Shown here: positions 8,506-17,320 of the stretch, in pieces
Layout of the letters: every line of letters begins with the position of its first letter
Numbering within the stretch: the stretch's first letter is position 1
From: Holophagales bacterium
GTDB lineage: Bacteria; Acidobacteriota; Thermoanaerobaculia; Multivoradales; Multivoraceae
Assembly: GCA_009837885.1 (NCBI GenBank)
Contig: VXSP01000036.1
Location: 1-64,000, forward strand
Length of the DNA stretch: 64,000 nucleotides
Direction: 5' to 3'
Made by a program: the position numbers and the translations under genes
Notes under the pieces: generated by a model
The model's input: only the letters and a program-made list of their open reading frames with translations
Database searches by the model: none
What the model was told of the DNA's origin: nothing

Positions 8506-9540
8506 ATGCCGGTGGAACTTCGCTCCGACACGATGACCCGGCCATCCCCCGCCATGCGCAGGGCGATGGCCGCGGCGGAAGTCGGCGATGACGTCTTCCA
8601 TGAAGACCCGACGGTCAACCGCCTGCAGGAACGCGTGGCGGACATGCTCGGACGGGAGGCGGCCCTGTTCGTCCCTTCCGGCACCCAGGGCAATCTCTCC
8701 TCTCTGCTCGGGCACGAGCTGCCCCGCGGCAGCGAGGTCTTGCTGGAGTCGAACGCGCACATCATCAACCACGAGAACAACGGGATCACGGGCATCGGCG
8801 GCCTCCTGCCGCGTGCGGTGAAGGCCGAGGTCGACGGCATCCTGGCGCCGGAACAGGTCGAGGCGGCGATTCAGCCCGACCACCCGACCGCGGCTCCGAC
8901 GCGGCTGCTCTGCCTGGAGAACAGTTGCAACCACGCCGGCGGGACCGTGTACGAACCGGAGCGCACGCGAGCGCTCTGCGACCTTGCGCACCGCCGCGGT
9001 CTGCGCGTCCACCTCGACGGCGCGCGCCTCTTCAACGCCGCGACCGCGCTTGGCTGCACGCCGGCCGAGGCCGCGGGACCCGTCGACTCGCTTTCCTTCT
9101 GCTTCTCGAAGGGCCTGGGCGCGCCCGTCGGCTCCATCGTCGTCGGCTCGCGCGACTTCATCCGCAACGTCCGGCGCTACCGGCAGATGTGCGGCGGCCA
9201 GATGCGGCAGGTCGGCGTGCTCGCCGCCGCCGCCGAGGTCGCCCTCGACGAGAGCCCGCCGCTGCTGGTCCAGGATCACGAGAACGCCCGGCTGCTCGCG
9301 GACACTCTCAACGATCTTCCCGGCGTCGCACTGATCGCCGAGCAGAGGACGAACATCCTCATCTTCTCGGTCGAGGGCACGGCCCGCAGCGCCCCGGAGT
9401 GCGTCGACGCGCTCCGGAAGGAGAACGTGCTGTGCCTGGACGTTAGCCCGGTCCACATCCGTCTCGTCACCCACCGCGACGTGAGCCCCGAAGAGACGGC
9501 GCAGGCGGCCGAAGCGCTGGTCCGGGTGTTCGGTGGGTAG
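8506..9540 (+). CDS. Low-specificity L-threonine aldolase
   Basis: 344 residues. A fold-type I PLP enzyme splitting L-threonine (and allo-threonine) into glycine and acetaldehyde. The start LRSDTMTRPSPAMRRAM is the family signature; H85, D171 (VHLDGARLFNA) and the PLP lysine K202 in CFSKGLGAPVGS are all present. Full family length. It overlaps the following MaoC-domain gene by 8 bases, so the pair is co-translated. Confidence 0.95.
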   Translation: MPVELRSDTMTRPSPAMRRAMAAAEVGDDVFHEDPTVNRLQERVADMLGREAALFVPSGTQGNLSSLLGHELPRGSEVLLESNAHIINHENNGITGIGGLLPRAVKAEVDGILAPEQVEAAIQPDHPTAAPTRLLCLENSCNHAGGTVYEPERTRALCDLAHRRGLRVHLDGARLFNAATALGCTPAEAAGPVDSLSFCFSKGLGAPVGSIVVGSRDFIRNVRRYRQMCGGQMRQVGVLAAAAEVALDESPPLLVQDHENARLLADTLNDLPGVALIAEQRTNILIFSVEGTARSAPECVDALRKENVLCLDVSPVHIRLVTHRDVSPEETAQAAEALVRVFGG

Positions 9541-9988
9541 CGAACGCGGCCTGGTCCCGGTCAGGCCGTTCGACGAGCTACGCGTGGGAGAAACCTTTCC
9601 GCTGCCCAGCCGCACGGTGACCGAAGCCCACTTCGCCGCGTTCCAGGCGATCTCGGGCGACAACCACCCGATCCACTACGACGTCGAGTACTGCAAGTCG
9701 CAAGGCCACGTTGGGCTGGTCGCCCACGGCCTCCAGGTGCTCTGCTACAGCGCCGCCGGCGCGGGCACCTTCGCCGACACGATCGGCCGCGCCATGATCG
9801 GCTTCATCGAGCAGTCCTGCCGGTTCCTGAAGCCGGTGTATCCGGGGGACACCCTGTACCCGATGCTGCGCATCACGGACCTGAAGCGCCAGCGGACGAC
9901 CGCGGTCGTCGTGCTCGAGAGCGAAATCGACAACCAGCGCGGCGAACGGGTGCTGGAAGGCCGGCAGAGCTACCTGGTGCGGCTGTAG
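9533..9988 (+). CDS. MaoC-like hotdog-fold dehydratase
   Basis: 151 residues from a GTG at 9533 inside the 3' end of ltaE. Contains the MaoC/R-hydratase catalytic pair D43 and H48 in SGDNHPIHYD, followed by GLVAHGLQVL. Members hydrate enoyl-CoA thioesters; single-domain versions of about 150 residues are common. The stop codon abuts the stop of the convergent ABC ATPase gene with no spacer. Coupling to threonine aldolase is unusual and no metabolic link is obvious. Confidence 0.88.
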   Translation: MGSERGLVPVRPFDELRVGETFPLPSRTVTEAHFAAFQAISGDNHPIHYDVEYCKSQGHVGLVAHGLQVLCYSAAGAGTFADTIGRAMIGFIEQSCRFLKPVYPGDTLYPMLRITDLKRQRTTAVVVLESEIDNQRGERVLEGRQSYLVRL

Positions 9989-10789
9989 TCAGCGAAGCGG
10001 CTCGAAGTCGAACACCGGCGCCGCGGATCCGGCCAGGGGCACGGCAAGGACGCGAAACACCCGGCGCAGCAGGTCCGGATTGAGGACGTCCGCCGGGGGC
10101 CCCTCGGCGACCAGGGCGCCCGCGTCGAGCACGGCCACCCGGTCGGCGAAGCGCGCGGCGGCGTTCAGGTCGTGGAGGACCAGCACGACGGAGCGACCCT
10201 CGTCAACCAGGTTGCGCGCCAGCCCCAGGAGGTCGAGACCGTGGGCGAGATCGAGGTTCGAGGTCGGTTCGTCGAGCAGGAGGACCTCCGCCTCGGTGGC
10301 CAGACAGCGCGCCATCAGCACACGCTGCAACTCGCCTCCCGACAGTGTCGTCACCCGTCGTTCGGCGAGTGCCAACACGTCCGTGTCCTCCAGGCAGCGG
10401 TCGATCCACTCGCGGTCGGCGGAGCGGGTGCCGAACAGACGGCTTTCGTGCGGGTAGCGGCCGAGAGTGACGAACTCCCGCACCGTGAACTCGAAGGTCG
10501 GGCGCACGGTCTGCGGCACATAGGCCACCCGCCTGGCCGCCTGACGCCGCGGCAGGGCCGCCAGGTCGAAGCCGCCCAGCAGCGCCCGGCCCTCGGTCAA
10601 CCGCCACGCGCCGCTCAGGAGCCGCAGCAGGGTCGACTTACCGGCGCCGTTCGGGCCCACCACCGAAATCAGCGTGGCCGGATCGACGACGAGATCGACG
10701 CCACGCAGGAGCCACCGTCCCCGCCGCTCGACGCCGCCGCCCACGAGCTCGAGCCGGGGCGCGGCCGCCACGGCCGGCGCCGCCGTCAT
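9989..10789 (-). CDS. ABC importer ATPase, FecE/BtuD/HmuV type
   Basis: 266 residues from ATG 10789. Walker A GPNGAGKST (45-53), Q-loop VPQTVRPTFEFTV, signature LSGGELQ (149-155), Walker B LLLDEPTSNLD (170-180) and switch H206 are intact. The GPNGAGKSTLLR and TSNLDLAHG forms are those of iron-siderophore, heme and cobalamin importers. It is the last gene of a three-gene operon with the FecCD permease and a binding lipoprotein, overlapping the permease by four bases. Confidence 0.93.
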   Translation of the reverse strand: MTAAPAVAAAPRLELVGGGVERRGRWLLRGVDLVVDPATLISVVGPNGAGKSTLLRLLSGAWRLTEGRALLGGFDLAALPRRQAARRVAYVPQTVRPTFEFTVREFVTLGRYPHESRLFGTRSADREWIDRCLEDTDVLALAERRVTTLSGGELQRVLMARCLATEAEVLLLDEPTSNLDLAHGLDLLGLARNLVDEGRSVVLVLHDLNAAARFADRVAVLDAGALVAEGPPADVLNPDLLRRVFRVLAVPLAGSAAPVFDFEPLR

Positions 10790-11844
10790 CGGGACACCGC
10801 CACTTCGCCTTCGTGGCGCACCAGCAGGAACAGGAAGAACGGAGCGCCGACGAAGGCCGTCACCACGCCCAGGAAGACCTCCTGTGGAGCCGCCACGGTC
10901 CGGGCCAGGAGATCGGCGCCGACGACGAACCAGGCGCCGGTCAGGAACGCGGCCGGCAGCAACCGCCGATGGACCGGCCCCAGCAGCAGGCGCACGAGGT
11001 GCGGCACGACGAGCCCGACGAAGCCGACGACACCGCTCACCGCGACCGCGCTGCCGGTGAGGATCGCCGCGCTCCAGAGCACGGCCCGTTTCGCCCGCTC
11101 GATGTCGACCCCGAGCGACGCGGCCACCTCCTCGCCCTCGAGCAGCAGGTCCAGGTCGCGCGCGAACCAGACCGCGATCGCGCAGCCGATGACCATTCCC
11201 GGCAACAGCATCCCGGCGTGGACCCAGCCGCGGTCGGTAACGCCGCCCATCATCCAGTAGGCGATCCTTCGCGCCGCCTCGTACTGCTCCCAGGAGCGAG
11301 CGATGAGCCAGGAGTTGACGGCGGCGAGCAGCGCGTTCAGCGCGACGCCGGCAAGCAGCAGCGTTGTAACCGGCGTGTAGCCGTCGCGGGTGGCGATCCG
11401 GGTCACGATCAGGAGGGACAGGAGTGCACCGCCGACCGCGAACAGGGGCGCGGCAAGCAGGAAGCCGCCGGCCAGTCCGAAGGTCAGCGCGAAGACTGCG
11501 CCGGTGGCGGCGCCGGTACTCGTGCCGACGATCCCCGGCGAGGCCAGCGGGTTGCGGAACAGGCCCTGCATCTGGGCGCCCGCCAGGGCCAGGCAGCCGC
11601 CGACCATCGCCGCCACGACCACCCTCGGCGCGCGGAGCGACCAGACGATCGCATCCACTCGCGGGTCGGCGGGGCCGTGCTCGCCGGGCAGGAGATGCCG
11701 CGCCAGCACGGCCAGCACGTCGCGTCCATCCAGCGGCACCGATCCGCGGAACAGACCGATCCCGGCGAACGCCAGCAGCAGCGCCAGGCCGGCGGCCATG
11801 TACCACCAGAAGCCGGCCCGGTAGCCGCCGAACGCGATCCTCAT
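10786..11844 (-). CDS. FecCD/BtuC-type ABC importer permease
   Basis: 352 residues, about ten hydrophobic segments. Family motifs include LRAPRVVVAAMVGGCLALAG followed by QMQGLFRNPLASPGIVG, and the C-terminal GVVGFVGLVVPHLVRL loop that contacts the ATPase. It forms the inner-membrane channel for a siderophore, heme or cobamide. Junctions with the binding-protein gene and the ATPase gene are both four-base overlaps. Confidence 0.94.
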   Translation of the reverse strand: MRIAFGGYRAGFWWYMAAGLALLLAFAGIGLFRGSVPLDGRDVLAVLARHLLPGEHGPADPRVDAIVWSLRAPRVVVAAMVGGCLALAGAQMQGLFRNPLASPGIVGTSTGAATGAVFALTFGLAGGFLLAAPLFAVGGALLSLLIVTRIATRDGYTPVTTLLLAGVALNALLAAVNSWLIARSWEQYEAARRIAYWMMGGVTDRGWVHAGMLLPGMVIGCAIAVWFARDLDLLLEGEEVAASLGVDIERAKRAVLWSAAILTGSAVAVSGVVGFVGLVVPHLVRLLLGPVHRRLLPAAFLTGAWFVVGADLLARTVAAPQEVFLGVVTAFVGAPFFLFLLVRHEGEVAVSR

Positions 11845-12902
11845 TCCCTTGCGGCCACTCGCTTCTGGCGGCCCGCCTCTTCGATCCGTCCGGAGGCGCG
11901 CACGAGCGCGTCGGCGAGCCGTTCGACCATACCCGCGACGTGATGCGAGATGGCCGCCATGTCCCGCCCATCGAGCGACTCCAGGTTGCCGAGCCTGGCC
12001 GCACGCGTGCCGTCCAGGGCGCCCGGCGTGACATCGCCGGCCACATAGGAATCCGTGAAGATGACGTCCGGGTCCCAGATGACGACCTGCTCGGCGCTGA
12101 TCCGCGGCCAGCCTTCCAGACCGTTCTCCGCCGCCAGGTTGACGGCCCCCAGGTAGCGGAGCGCATCGTCGAAGACGGTCCGGCCGCCCAGCACCACACC
12201 GCCGCTCCAGTGGACGACCCGCAGGCCCTCGGCCTTCGAACCGGCCCGCGCGCGCGCCTCCTCCAGACGCTGGCGCATCGACTCGACCAGCCGCTCCGCC
12301 TCGCGGTCCCGACCGGTCGCGAAACCGACGGTCCGGATGTTCCGTTCGATCGCCGCGAGATCCTCGTGATCGAGCAGGACGACAACGGGCACGCCGGCCG
12401 CCTCCAACTGAGCCAGCGTCTCCTGGGTGTTGAAGCCCGCCGCGAACACCAGGTCGGGCGAAGCCGCCAGGAGCTCCTCCGTGCTGAAACCGCCGACCCG
12501 TCCCAGGCGCTTTGCCTTGTCGGCGCTGGCGCTGAACTGCGGGTCGCCGGCGAAGGGCGATAGCAGCACGATCCGCTCCGGTTCGGCGATCTCAAGCAGG
12601 ATCTCGTCGGTCGCCAGCGTTCGCGAGGCGATGCGCTCGGGCGGCGCCGCCAACCGGACCACCCTGCCGGCGCCCCTGATCTCGCGCCAGGCGCCGTCCG
12701 TGCCCGGTTCGACGAGTTCGAGCCGGGCGCCTTCCACGCTCCGGAGGTAGTGCTCATGGTCGCCCTCCAGGTCGAGAGGCGCGCCGCCAGCGCCCTCGAC
12801 GCCCCCATCGGGAGCGCGGCCGCAGGCGAAGACCGCGATCGCCGCGACGATCGCCAGGCTGAGCGCGGTCCGGGCACCGATCGTTGGGGACGGTCCGAGC
12901 AT
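11841..12902 (-). CDS. Periplasmic metal-chelate/cobalamin binding lipoprotein (BtuF/FepB-like)
   Basis: 353 residues from ATG 12902. An N-terminal hydrophobic stretch ends in VFAC with C27 as the likely lipidated residue. The mature part has the helical-backbone binding fold of BtuF/FepB: PPERIASRTLATDEILLEI, then GRVGGFSTEELLAASPDLV and a second lobe ending at the C-terminus. First gene of the importer operon. There is only 60 bases to the divergent peroxiredoxin gene, so no room for a cobalamin riboswitch; the ligand is therefore undecided between iron-siderophore, heme and cobamide. Confidence 0.88.
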   Translation of the reverse strand: MLGPSPTIGARTALSLAIVAAIAVFACGRAPDGGVEGAGGAPLDLEGDHEHYLRSVEGARLELVEPGTDGAWREIRGAGRVVRLAAPPERIASRTLATDEILLEIAEPERIVLLSPFAGDPQFSASADKAKRLGRVGGFSTEELLAASPDLVFAAGFNTQETLAQLEAAGVPVVVLLDHEDLAAIERNIRTVGFATGRDREAERLVESMRQRLEEARARAGSKAEGLRVVHWSGGVVLGGRTVFDDALRYLGAVNLAAENGLEGWPRISAEQVVIWDPDVIFTDSYVAGDVTPGALDGTRAARLGNLESLDGRDMAAISHHVAGMVERLADALVRASGRIEEAGRQKRVAARE

Positions 12903-12914
12903 CGGGATCGAAGC

Positions 12915-12920
12915 TATACT
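12915..12920 (+). promoter_or_regulatory. Likely -10 element for the peroxiredoxin gene
   Basis: TATACT (five of six matches to TATAAT) lies 41 bases before the peroxiredoxin ATG, in the 60-base divergent gap. No good -35 hexamer is visible at the expected distance. The same hexamer occurs at 52654 before boxC. Confidence 0.35.
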
Positions 12921-12961
12921 GCCGCCCCCTCAGGACAAAGAAAGCCAGGGAGCAAACTTCG

Positions 12962-13447
12962 ATGAGCATCAAGACCGGGGACGCGATCCCGGAAGCCAGT
13001 TTCAAGCAGATGACCCCGGACGGCATCGTCGACATTTCGACTCGCGAGCTGTTCGAAGGCAAGAAGGTCGTCCTCTTCGCCGTGCCGGGCGCGATGACCC
13101 CGACCTGCTCGGAGGTCCACATGCCGGGGTTCATCGAGAAGATCGAGGCGATCAAGTCGGGCAACGTTGACACCGTGGCCTGCCTCGCCGTCAACGACGT
13201 CTTCGTCATCAACGAGTGGCGCAAGGCGCGGAGCATTCCCGACGACATCGTCCTGCTGTCCGACGGCAACGGCGAGTTCACGTCGAAGGTCGGGCTCGAA
13301 CTCGACGCTTCGCGTTTCGGCATGGGCACCCGCTCGCGACGCTACGCCGCGATCGTCGACGACGGCGTGTTGACCTACCTCGGCGTCGAGCCGGCGGGCG
13401 AGGTCGGCGTCAGCGGGGCCGACGCGGTCCTCGAACAGCTCGGCTGA
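12962..13447 (+). CDS. Prx5-type peroxiredoxin
   Basis: 161 residues from ATG 12962 with AGGGAG about 10 bases upstream. Peroxidatic cysteine C49 sits in the Prx5 motif [17 protein letters not shown]; a second cysteine, C74, lies in [12 protein letters not shown]. The enzyme reduces hydrogen peroxide and organic hydroperoxides with thiol donors. Full family length, with the [18 protein letters not shown] tail seen in Prx5. Divergent from the metal-chelate importer. Confidence 0.95.
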   Translation: MSIKTGDAIPEASFKQMTPDGIVDISTRELFEGKKVVLFAVPGAMTPTCSEVHMPGFIEKIEAIKSGNVDTVACLAVNDVFVINEWRKARSIPDDIVLLSDGNGEFTSKVGLELDASRFGMGTRSRRYAAIVDDGVLTYLGVEPAGEVGVSGADAVLEQLG

Positions 13448-13478
13448 GTCACCCGGCGGTCCTCAGCCTGGGGGTCTC

Positions 13479-14438
13479 TTGACCAACCACAGGGTCGACA
13501 GCCTCACCGATTCGATCTACGTCCCCTTCGACGAGGAGGCGTGGGGGCGGCTTCGGGCCGAGACGCCCCTGCCGCTCTCCGAGGAGGAACTGGAGCGCCT
13601 GCGCGGCATCAACGAGCAGGTCTCGCTCGAAGAGGTCGCGCAGATCTACCTGCCGATGTCGAGGCTGCTCAACCTCTACGTCGGCGCCACGCAGGATCTC
13701 TACCGGGCCAGCAGCACGTTTCTCGGAGGCCTGACGGCCAAGGTGCCCTACATCATCGGAATCGGCGGCAGCGTCGCGGTGGGCAAGAGCACGACCGGCC
13801 GCATCCTCCGCGAGCTGCTCGCCCGCTGGCCGAACCATCCCCAGGTCGACCTGGTGACGACCGACGGCTTCCTCCATCCCAACGCCGTCCTGGAAGAGCG
13901 CGACCTGATGGAGCGCAAGGGTTTCCCGGAGAGCTTCGACCTGCGCACGCTGGTGAACTTCGTGCTCCAGGTCAAGTCGGGTGAGCGGAAGGTCGAGCAC
14001 CCGGTGTACTCGCACCATTCGTACGACATCCTGCCCGGTGTCACCGAGGTCGTCGACCAGCCCGACATCCTGATCCTCGAGGGCCTGAACGTCCTGCAGG
14101 CGCGCTCGCAGTCGCCATCCCGGAACAGCCGGCTCATGCTCTCCGACCTCTTCGACTTCTCGATCTACGTCGACGCCGAGACGGAAGTCATCGAGCGCTG
14201 GTACGTCGAACGGTTCCTGACCTTCCGCGACACCGCGTTCCGGGATCCGGACGCCTACTTCCACCGCTATGCCAGCCTGAGCGAAACGGACGCCATCGAC
14301 ACCGCCCGGGGCATCTGGAAAAGCATCAACGAACCGAACCTGATCCAGAACATCATGCCGACCCGCGAGCGCGCGGATCTGATCCTGGAGAAGGCGCCCG
14401 ACCACGCCGTGCGGCGGATCCGCCTGCGCAAGCTCTAG
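13479..14438 (+). CDS. Type I pantothenate kinase
   Basis: 319 residues, starting at a TTG at 13479 behind a GGGGG run; no better start is in frame before the conserved region. CoaA phosphorylates pantothenate with ATP, the first step of coenzyme A synthesis. The P-loop is [12 protein letters not shown] (94-105); other family motifs are the D-G pair in [22 protein letters not shown], and the C-terminal [17 protein letters not shown]. Normal length. It converges on the sulfatase gene with a 6-base gap. Confidence 0.95.
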   Translation: MTNHRVDSLTDSIYVPFDEEAWGRLRAETPLPLSEEELERLRGINEQVSLEEVAQIYLPMSRLLNLYVGATQDLYRASSTFLGGLTAKVPYIIGIGGSVAVGKSTTGRILRELLARWPNHPQVDLVTTDGFLHPNAVLEERDLMERKGFPESFDLRTLVNFVLQVKSGERKVEHPVYSHHSYDILPGVTEVVDQPDILILEGLNVLQARSQSPSRNSRLMLSDLFDFSIYVDAETEVIERWYVERFLTFRDTAFRDPDAYFHRYASLSETDAIDTARGIWKSINEPNLIQNIMPTRERADLILEKAPDHAVRRIRLRKL

Positions 14439-14444
14439 GCCGCC

Positions 14445-16025
14445 CTACCGGGACGGCAGCCAGCTCGGCTCGCGCAGGGCCCCGGTTTCGTCCAGGAGCT
14501 CGTCGAGCCGCCCCGACAGCCGGTCGAAGATCGCCTTGAGTTCCAGCACCTCGCGCGCCCAGTCGTCGCGAGGATTCCGGGCGGCGGACGCGGCAGCCAC
14601 CCGGAGCCGGGCCTCGACGTTGCCGGCGCCGTGACGGGTGATGAAGCCGCCCAGGAGATTGCGCCGCTCCTCCGGGTCGGCCTGCACGTCGTAGAGTTCG
14701 TAGCGATCCCACACGCCGTGGAAGCGCATGAACTTGTAGCGGTCGGTGCGCACGCCCAGCACCGTCGGCGTCTGGGGAAAGGCCCGTTCCCAGAAGTACT
14801 CGTAGAGGAACGCGTCCCGCCACGGCGGCGGCTCCTCGCCGGGACCGGTCTCGAGCAGGCCGAAGAAGGACCGGCCCTGGACCGTGTCCGGGACTTCCAC
14901 TCCCGCGGCCTCGAGGAAGGTGGGAGCGAAGTCGAGGTTGACGATCATCTCCGAGCGCCTGAGGCCTCCGGCGCCGCCGTCGAGCCAGGGCGCAATCACC
15001 ATCAGCGGCACCCGGATCGACGCCTCGTACATCGTCCGCTTGTCGATCAGACCGTGCTCGCCGAACTGGAAGCCGTTGTCCGACGTGAAGACGAGCAGGG
15101 TCTCTTCCAGCAGGCCCCGCTCCTCCAGCGCTCCGACGATCCGGCCCACGCTGTCGTCCACGCCGCGCATCGTCTCCGCGTAGTCCACGGCGAACTGCTG
15201 GAAGTCGACCGAGTTGTCGTACAACCCGTCGACGCCGTGCCAGCTCCGCCGCTGCGCCTCGACCCAGTTCGGCTTGCCCTCGTAGTTCTCGTGCCGGTTC
15301 GGCATCGTCACCGGCGGTGGATACCGCTGCCCGGCATAGCTGCCGAGATGGCGTTCCGCCGGCCGGAACGACGCATGCACGGCCTTGTGCGAAACGTAGA
15401 GGAGGAACGGCGCCTCCTCCCCTTCGGCGCCGGCCAGGAAGTCCAGCGCGTAGTCCGTGATCAGGTCCGTCGTGTAGCCCTGCCGCGGCACCCGTTCGCC
15501 GTCGACGTTGAAGGTCTGGTTGTAGTAGAGGCCCTGGCCCGGGAACGAGACCCAGCGATCGAATCCGGGCCGGGGGGCGTCGGACGTACCCCCCATGTGC
15601 CACTTGCCGACGAAGGCGGTTCGGTAGCCCGCACGCTGGAGTTCCTGCGGGAAGGTCGGCGTGTCCGGATTCAACCGGGTGCGGTTGTCGAGCACGCCGT
15701 GCCGGTGGGCGTACTGCCCGGTGAGGATCGAAGCGCGGCTCGGCGAGCACAGAGAGGTCGTCACGAAGGCGTTCTCGAACAGCACGCCGCGCTCGATCAG
15801 GCGGTCGAGGTGCGGCGTCTCGAGGAAGGCGTGGCCCAGTGCGGACGCGGCGTCAAAGCGCTGGTCGTCGATCAGGATGAAGACGATGTTCGGCCGCTCG
15901 GCCGCCCGCGCGGGCCCCGTCGCCGGCAAGGCCACTCCGCACACCGCGAGCAGGACCGCTCCAAGGCCCGGAAAGCGCGCGGGTCCACGCCTTGGTCGCT
16001 TCGTCGTCATCGTGTTTTCCTTCAT
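14445..16025 (-). CDS. Exported type I sulfatase (formylglycine-dependent)
   Basis: 526 residues from ATG 16025, which has GAGGAG seven bases upstream; a second ATG at 16010 is less well placed. Signal peptide: basic start, then LGAVLLAVCGVALPATGPARA with likely cleavage before AERPN. Mature part: metal-binding D53-D54 in FILIDDQ, and the sulfatase signature CSPSR with C93 to be converted to formylglycine, followed by ASILTGQYAHRHGV. The HGLIDKRTMYEASIRVPL stretch matches sulfatases acting on carbohydrate sulfates. No formylglycine-generating enzyme is in the window. Followed 11 bases upstream by the acyltransferase gene on the same strand. Confidence 0.92.
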   Translation of the reverse strand: MKENTMTTKRPRRGPARFPGLGAVLLAVCGVALPATGPARAAERPNIVFILIDDQRFDAASALGHAFLETPHLDRLIERGVLFENAFVTTSLCSPSRASILTGQYAHRHGVLDNRTRLNPDTPTFPQELQRAGYRTAFVGKWHMGGTSDAPRPGFDRWVSFPGQGLYYNQTFNVDGERVPRQGYTTDLITDYALDFLAGAEGEEAPFLLYVSHKAVHASFRPAERHLGSYAGQRYPPPVTMPNRHENYEGKPNWVEAQRRSWHGVDGLYDNSVDFQQFAVDYAETMRGVDDSVGRIVGALEERGLLEETLLVFTSDNGFQFGEHGLIDKRTMYEASIRVPLMVIAPWLDGGAGGLRRSEMIVNLDFAPTFLEAAGVEVPDTVQGRSFFGLLETGPGEEPPPWRDAFLYEYFWERAFPQTPTVLGVRTDRYKFMRFHGVWDRYELYDVQADPEERRNLLGGFITRHGAGNVEARLRVAAASAARNPRDDWAREVLELKAIFDRLSGRLDELLDETGALREPSWLPSR

Positions 16026-16036
16026 CTCAGCTCTCC

Positions 16037-16951
16037 TCACCGAGTTTGCCCCAGGCCGACCTCGGCCAGTTCCTCCGGATCGTAGTTCCAGCGCCGGTAG
16101 TTCCACATCCATTGCTCCGGCCGCGCCCGCACCCTTCGTTCGATCGCCGAAGCGATCCGCTGCGACAACTCGACCGGATCCCGCGAGCCGCCGGGCCGGC
16201 GCAGCATCTCGCTCTCCAGACGGTAGGAGAACGGTCCCTCGCGAAGGCAGAAGGCCGCGATCAGCGGACAGTCGAGCCTGGCCGCCAGCGCCGCGGGGCC
16301 GCCGACGAACTCGGTGCGGCGGCCCAGGAAGTCGACCTCCGGCCCGCGCCGCTGGTCCGGCCTCTGGTCGACCACCATGATCAGCGTCTCCCGCCGCTTG
16401 AGACAGCTCAGCATGTCCCGCAGGAGAGAGGTCCGGCCGCTCCAGATCACCCGGACGCCGGCCCGGGCGCGCATCCGCTCCACGAACGCGGACGCCGCCC
16501 TGGCGCGCGATGGCTTGGCCACCGCGCAGACCTGCGACGAGGAGGCGCAAACGGTGCTCTGCGCCAGCAGTTCCCAGGCGCCCAGGTGACCGGTGACCAG
16601 CACCTGACCGCGGCCGTGGCCCTCGACCTCCGCCATCAGTTGCCTCAGCTCTTCAAAGCCATCCATCGACGCGACGTCGAGCCGCTTCCGGTCGAAACTG
16701 ATCCTCACCGTCTCGAGCGCCGCGACGATCTGGTGCCGCACGCAACGCCATTCCAGGTCGCGCGCCTTCGGCGACCCCGGCGGCAGCCCCAGCACGACCG
16801 CCAGGTTCTGCCGCATCAACCGAACGTCACGAGGCGTCACCCCCCGCAGATGCGCCAGCAGGCCCGAGGCAGGCCCGAACAATGCCGCCGGCAGCAGGCG
16901 GATCAGCCAGGAAACGGCATGGAGAAAGGCCCCGGTGGTGCGATCGGTCAT
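16037..16951 (-). CDS. Lipid A biosynthesis acyltransferase (LpxL/HtrB family)
   Basis: 304 residues. The N-terminus has a hydrophobic anchor (about residues 8-34). The catalytic HX4E motif is H122-LGAW-E127 in TGHLGAWELLAQ, and RRGPEVDFLGRRTEFVGGPAALA matches the second family block. Such enzymes transfer acyl chains to lipid A precursors or related lipids at the inner membrane, supporting a Gram-negative envelope. It probably shares a transcript with the downstream sulfatase gene. Confidence 0.88.
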   Translation of the reverse strand: MTDRTTGAFLHAVSWLIRLLPAALFGPASGLLAHLRGVTPRDVRLMRQNLAVVLGLPPGSPKARDLEWRCVRHQIVAALETVRISFDRKRLDVASMDGFEELRQLMAEVEGHGRGQVLVTGHLGAWELLAQSTVCASSSQVCAVAKPSRARAASAFVERMRARAGVRVIWSGRTSLLRDMLSCLKRRETLIMVVDQRPDQRRGPEVDFLGRRTEFVGGPAALAARLDCPLIAAFCLREGPFSYRLESEMLRRPGGSRDPVELSQRIASAIERRVRARPEQWMWNYRRWNYDPEELAEVGLGQTR

Positions 16952-16995
16952 GTCAGCACAAGAGTGTAAGTGGCGACGGTGTACTATGCCGGCTC

Positions 16996-17277
16996 TTGAG
17001 CGAACAACCCGGTTCTTCTTCCTCGCCGCCTCCGGCAGACCCTTCCGGCTACTGGCGGGCGAATCTGCGGTTGATGGCGATCCTGCTCGCCGTGTGGTTC
17101 GTCTGTTCCTACGTCCTCGGCATCTTCCTGGTCGAGCCGCTGAACGGCACCCGAATCGGCGGCTTCCCGCTCGGGTTCTGGTTCGCGCACCAGGGGTCGA
17201 TCTACGTCTTCATCGTCCTGATCCTCGTCTACGCGGCGACGATGGACCGGCTCGATCGCCGCTACGGCGTCGACTGA
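16996..17277 (+). CDS. DUF4212-type small subunit of a sodium/substrate symporter
   Basis: 93 residues from a TTG at 16996 (the only plausible start before the conserved region). Two transmembrane helices (about 24-46 and 58-80) with the family pattern YWRANLRLMAILLAVWF and GFPLGFWFAHQGSIYVFIVL. It sits 43 bases before the large SSS-family symporter gene, the invariable partner of this small protein, and is thought to be its second membrane subunit. Confidence 0.88.
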   Translation: MSEQPGSSSSPPPADPSGYWRANLRLMAILLAVWFVCSYVLGIFLVEPLNGTRIGGFPLGFWFAHQGSIYVFIVLILVYAATMDRLDRRYGVD

Positions 17278-17320
17278 GCCGGTCGCAGACGCCCGACTCC
17301 GACGCCCGCCGACCCTCGCG

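Noticed and set aside
9990..12877. A single long minus-strand frame covering the whole importer operon
   Set aside because: It is open only because of high GC; the three real genes lie in three frames with ATGA-type overlaps, and the upstream part of this frame gives low-complexity arginine-rich sequence.
12780..12965. Cobalamin riboswitch upstream of the BtuF/FecCD-like operon
   Set aside because: Only 60 bases separate the divergent starts; there is no room for the structure, and no B12-box-like sequence was seen.
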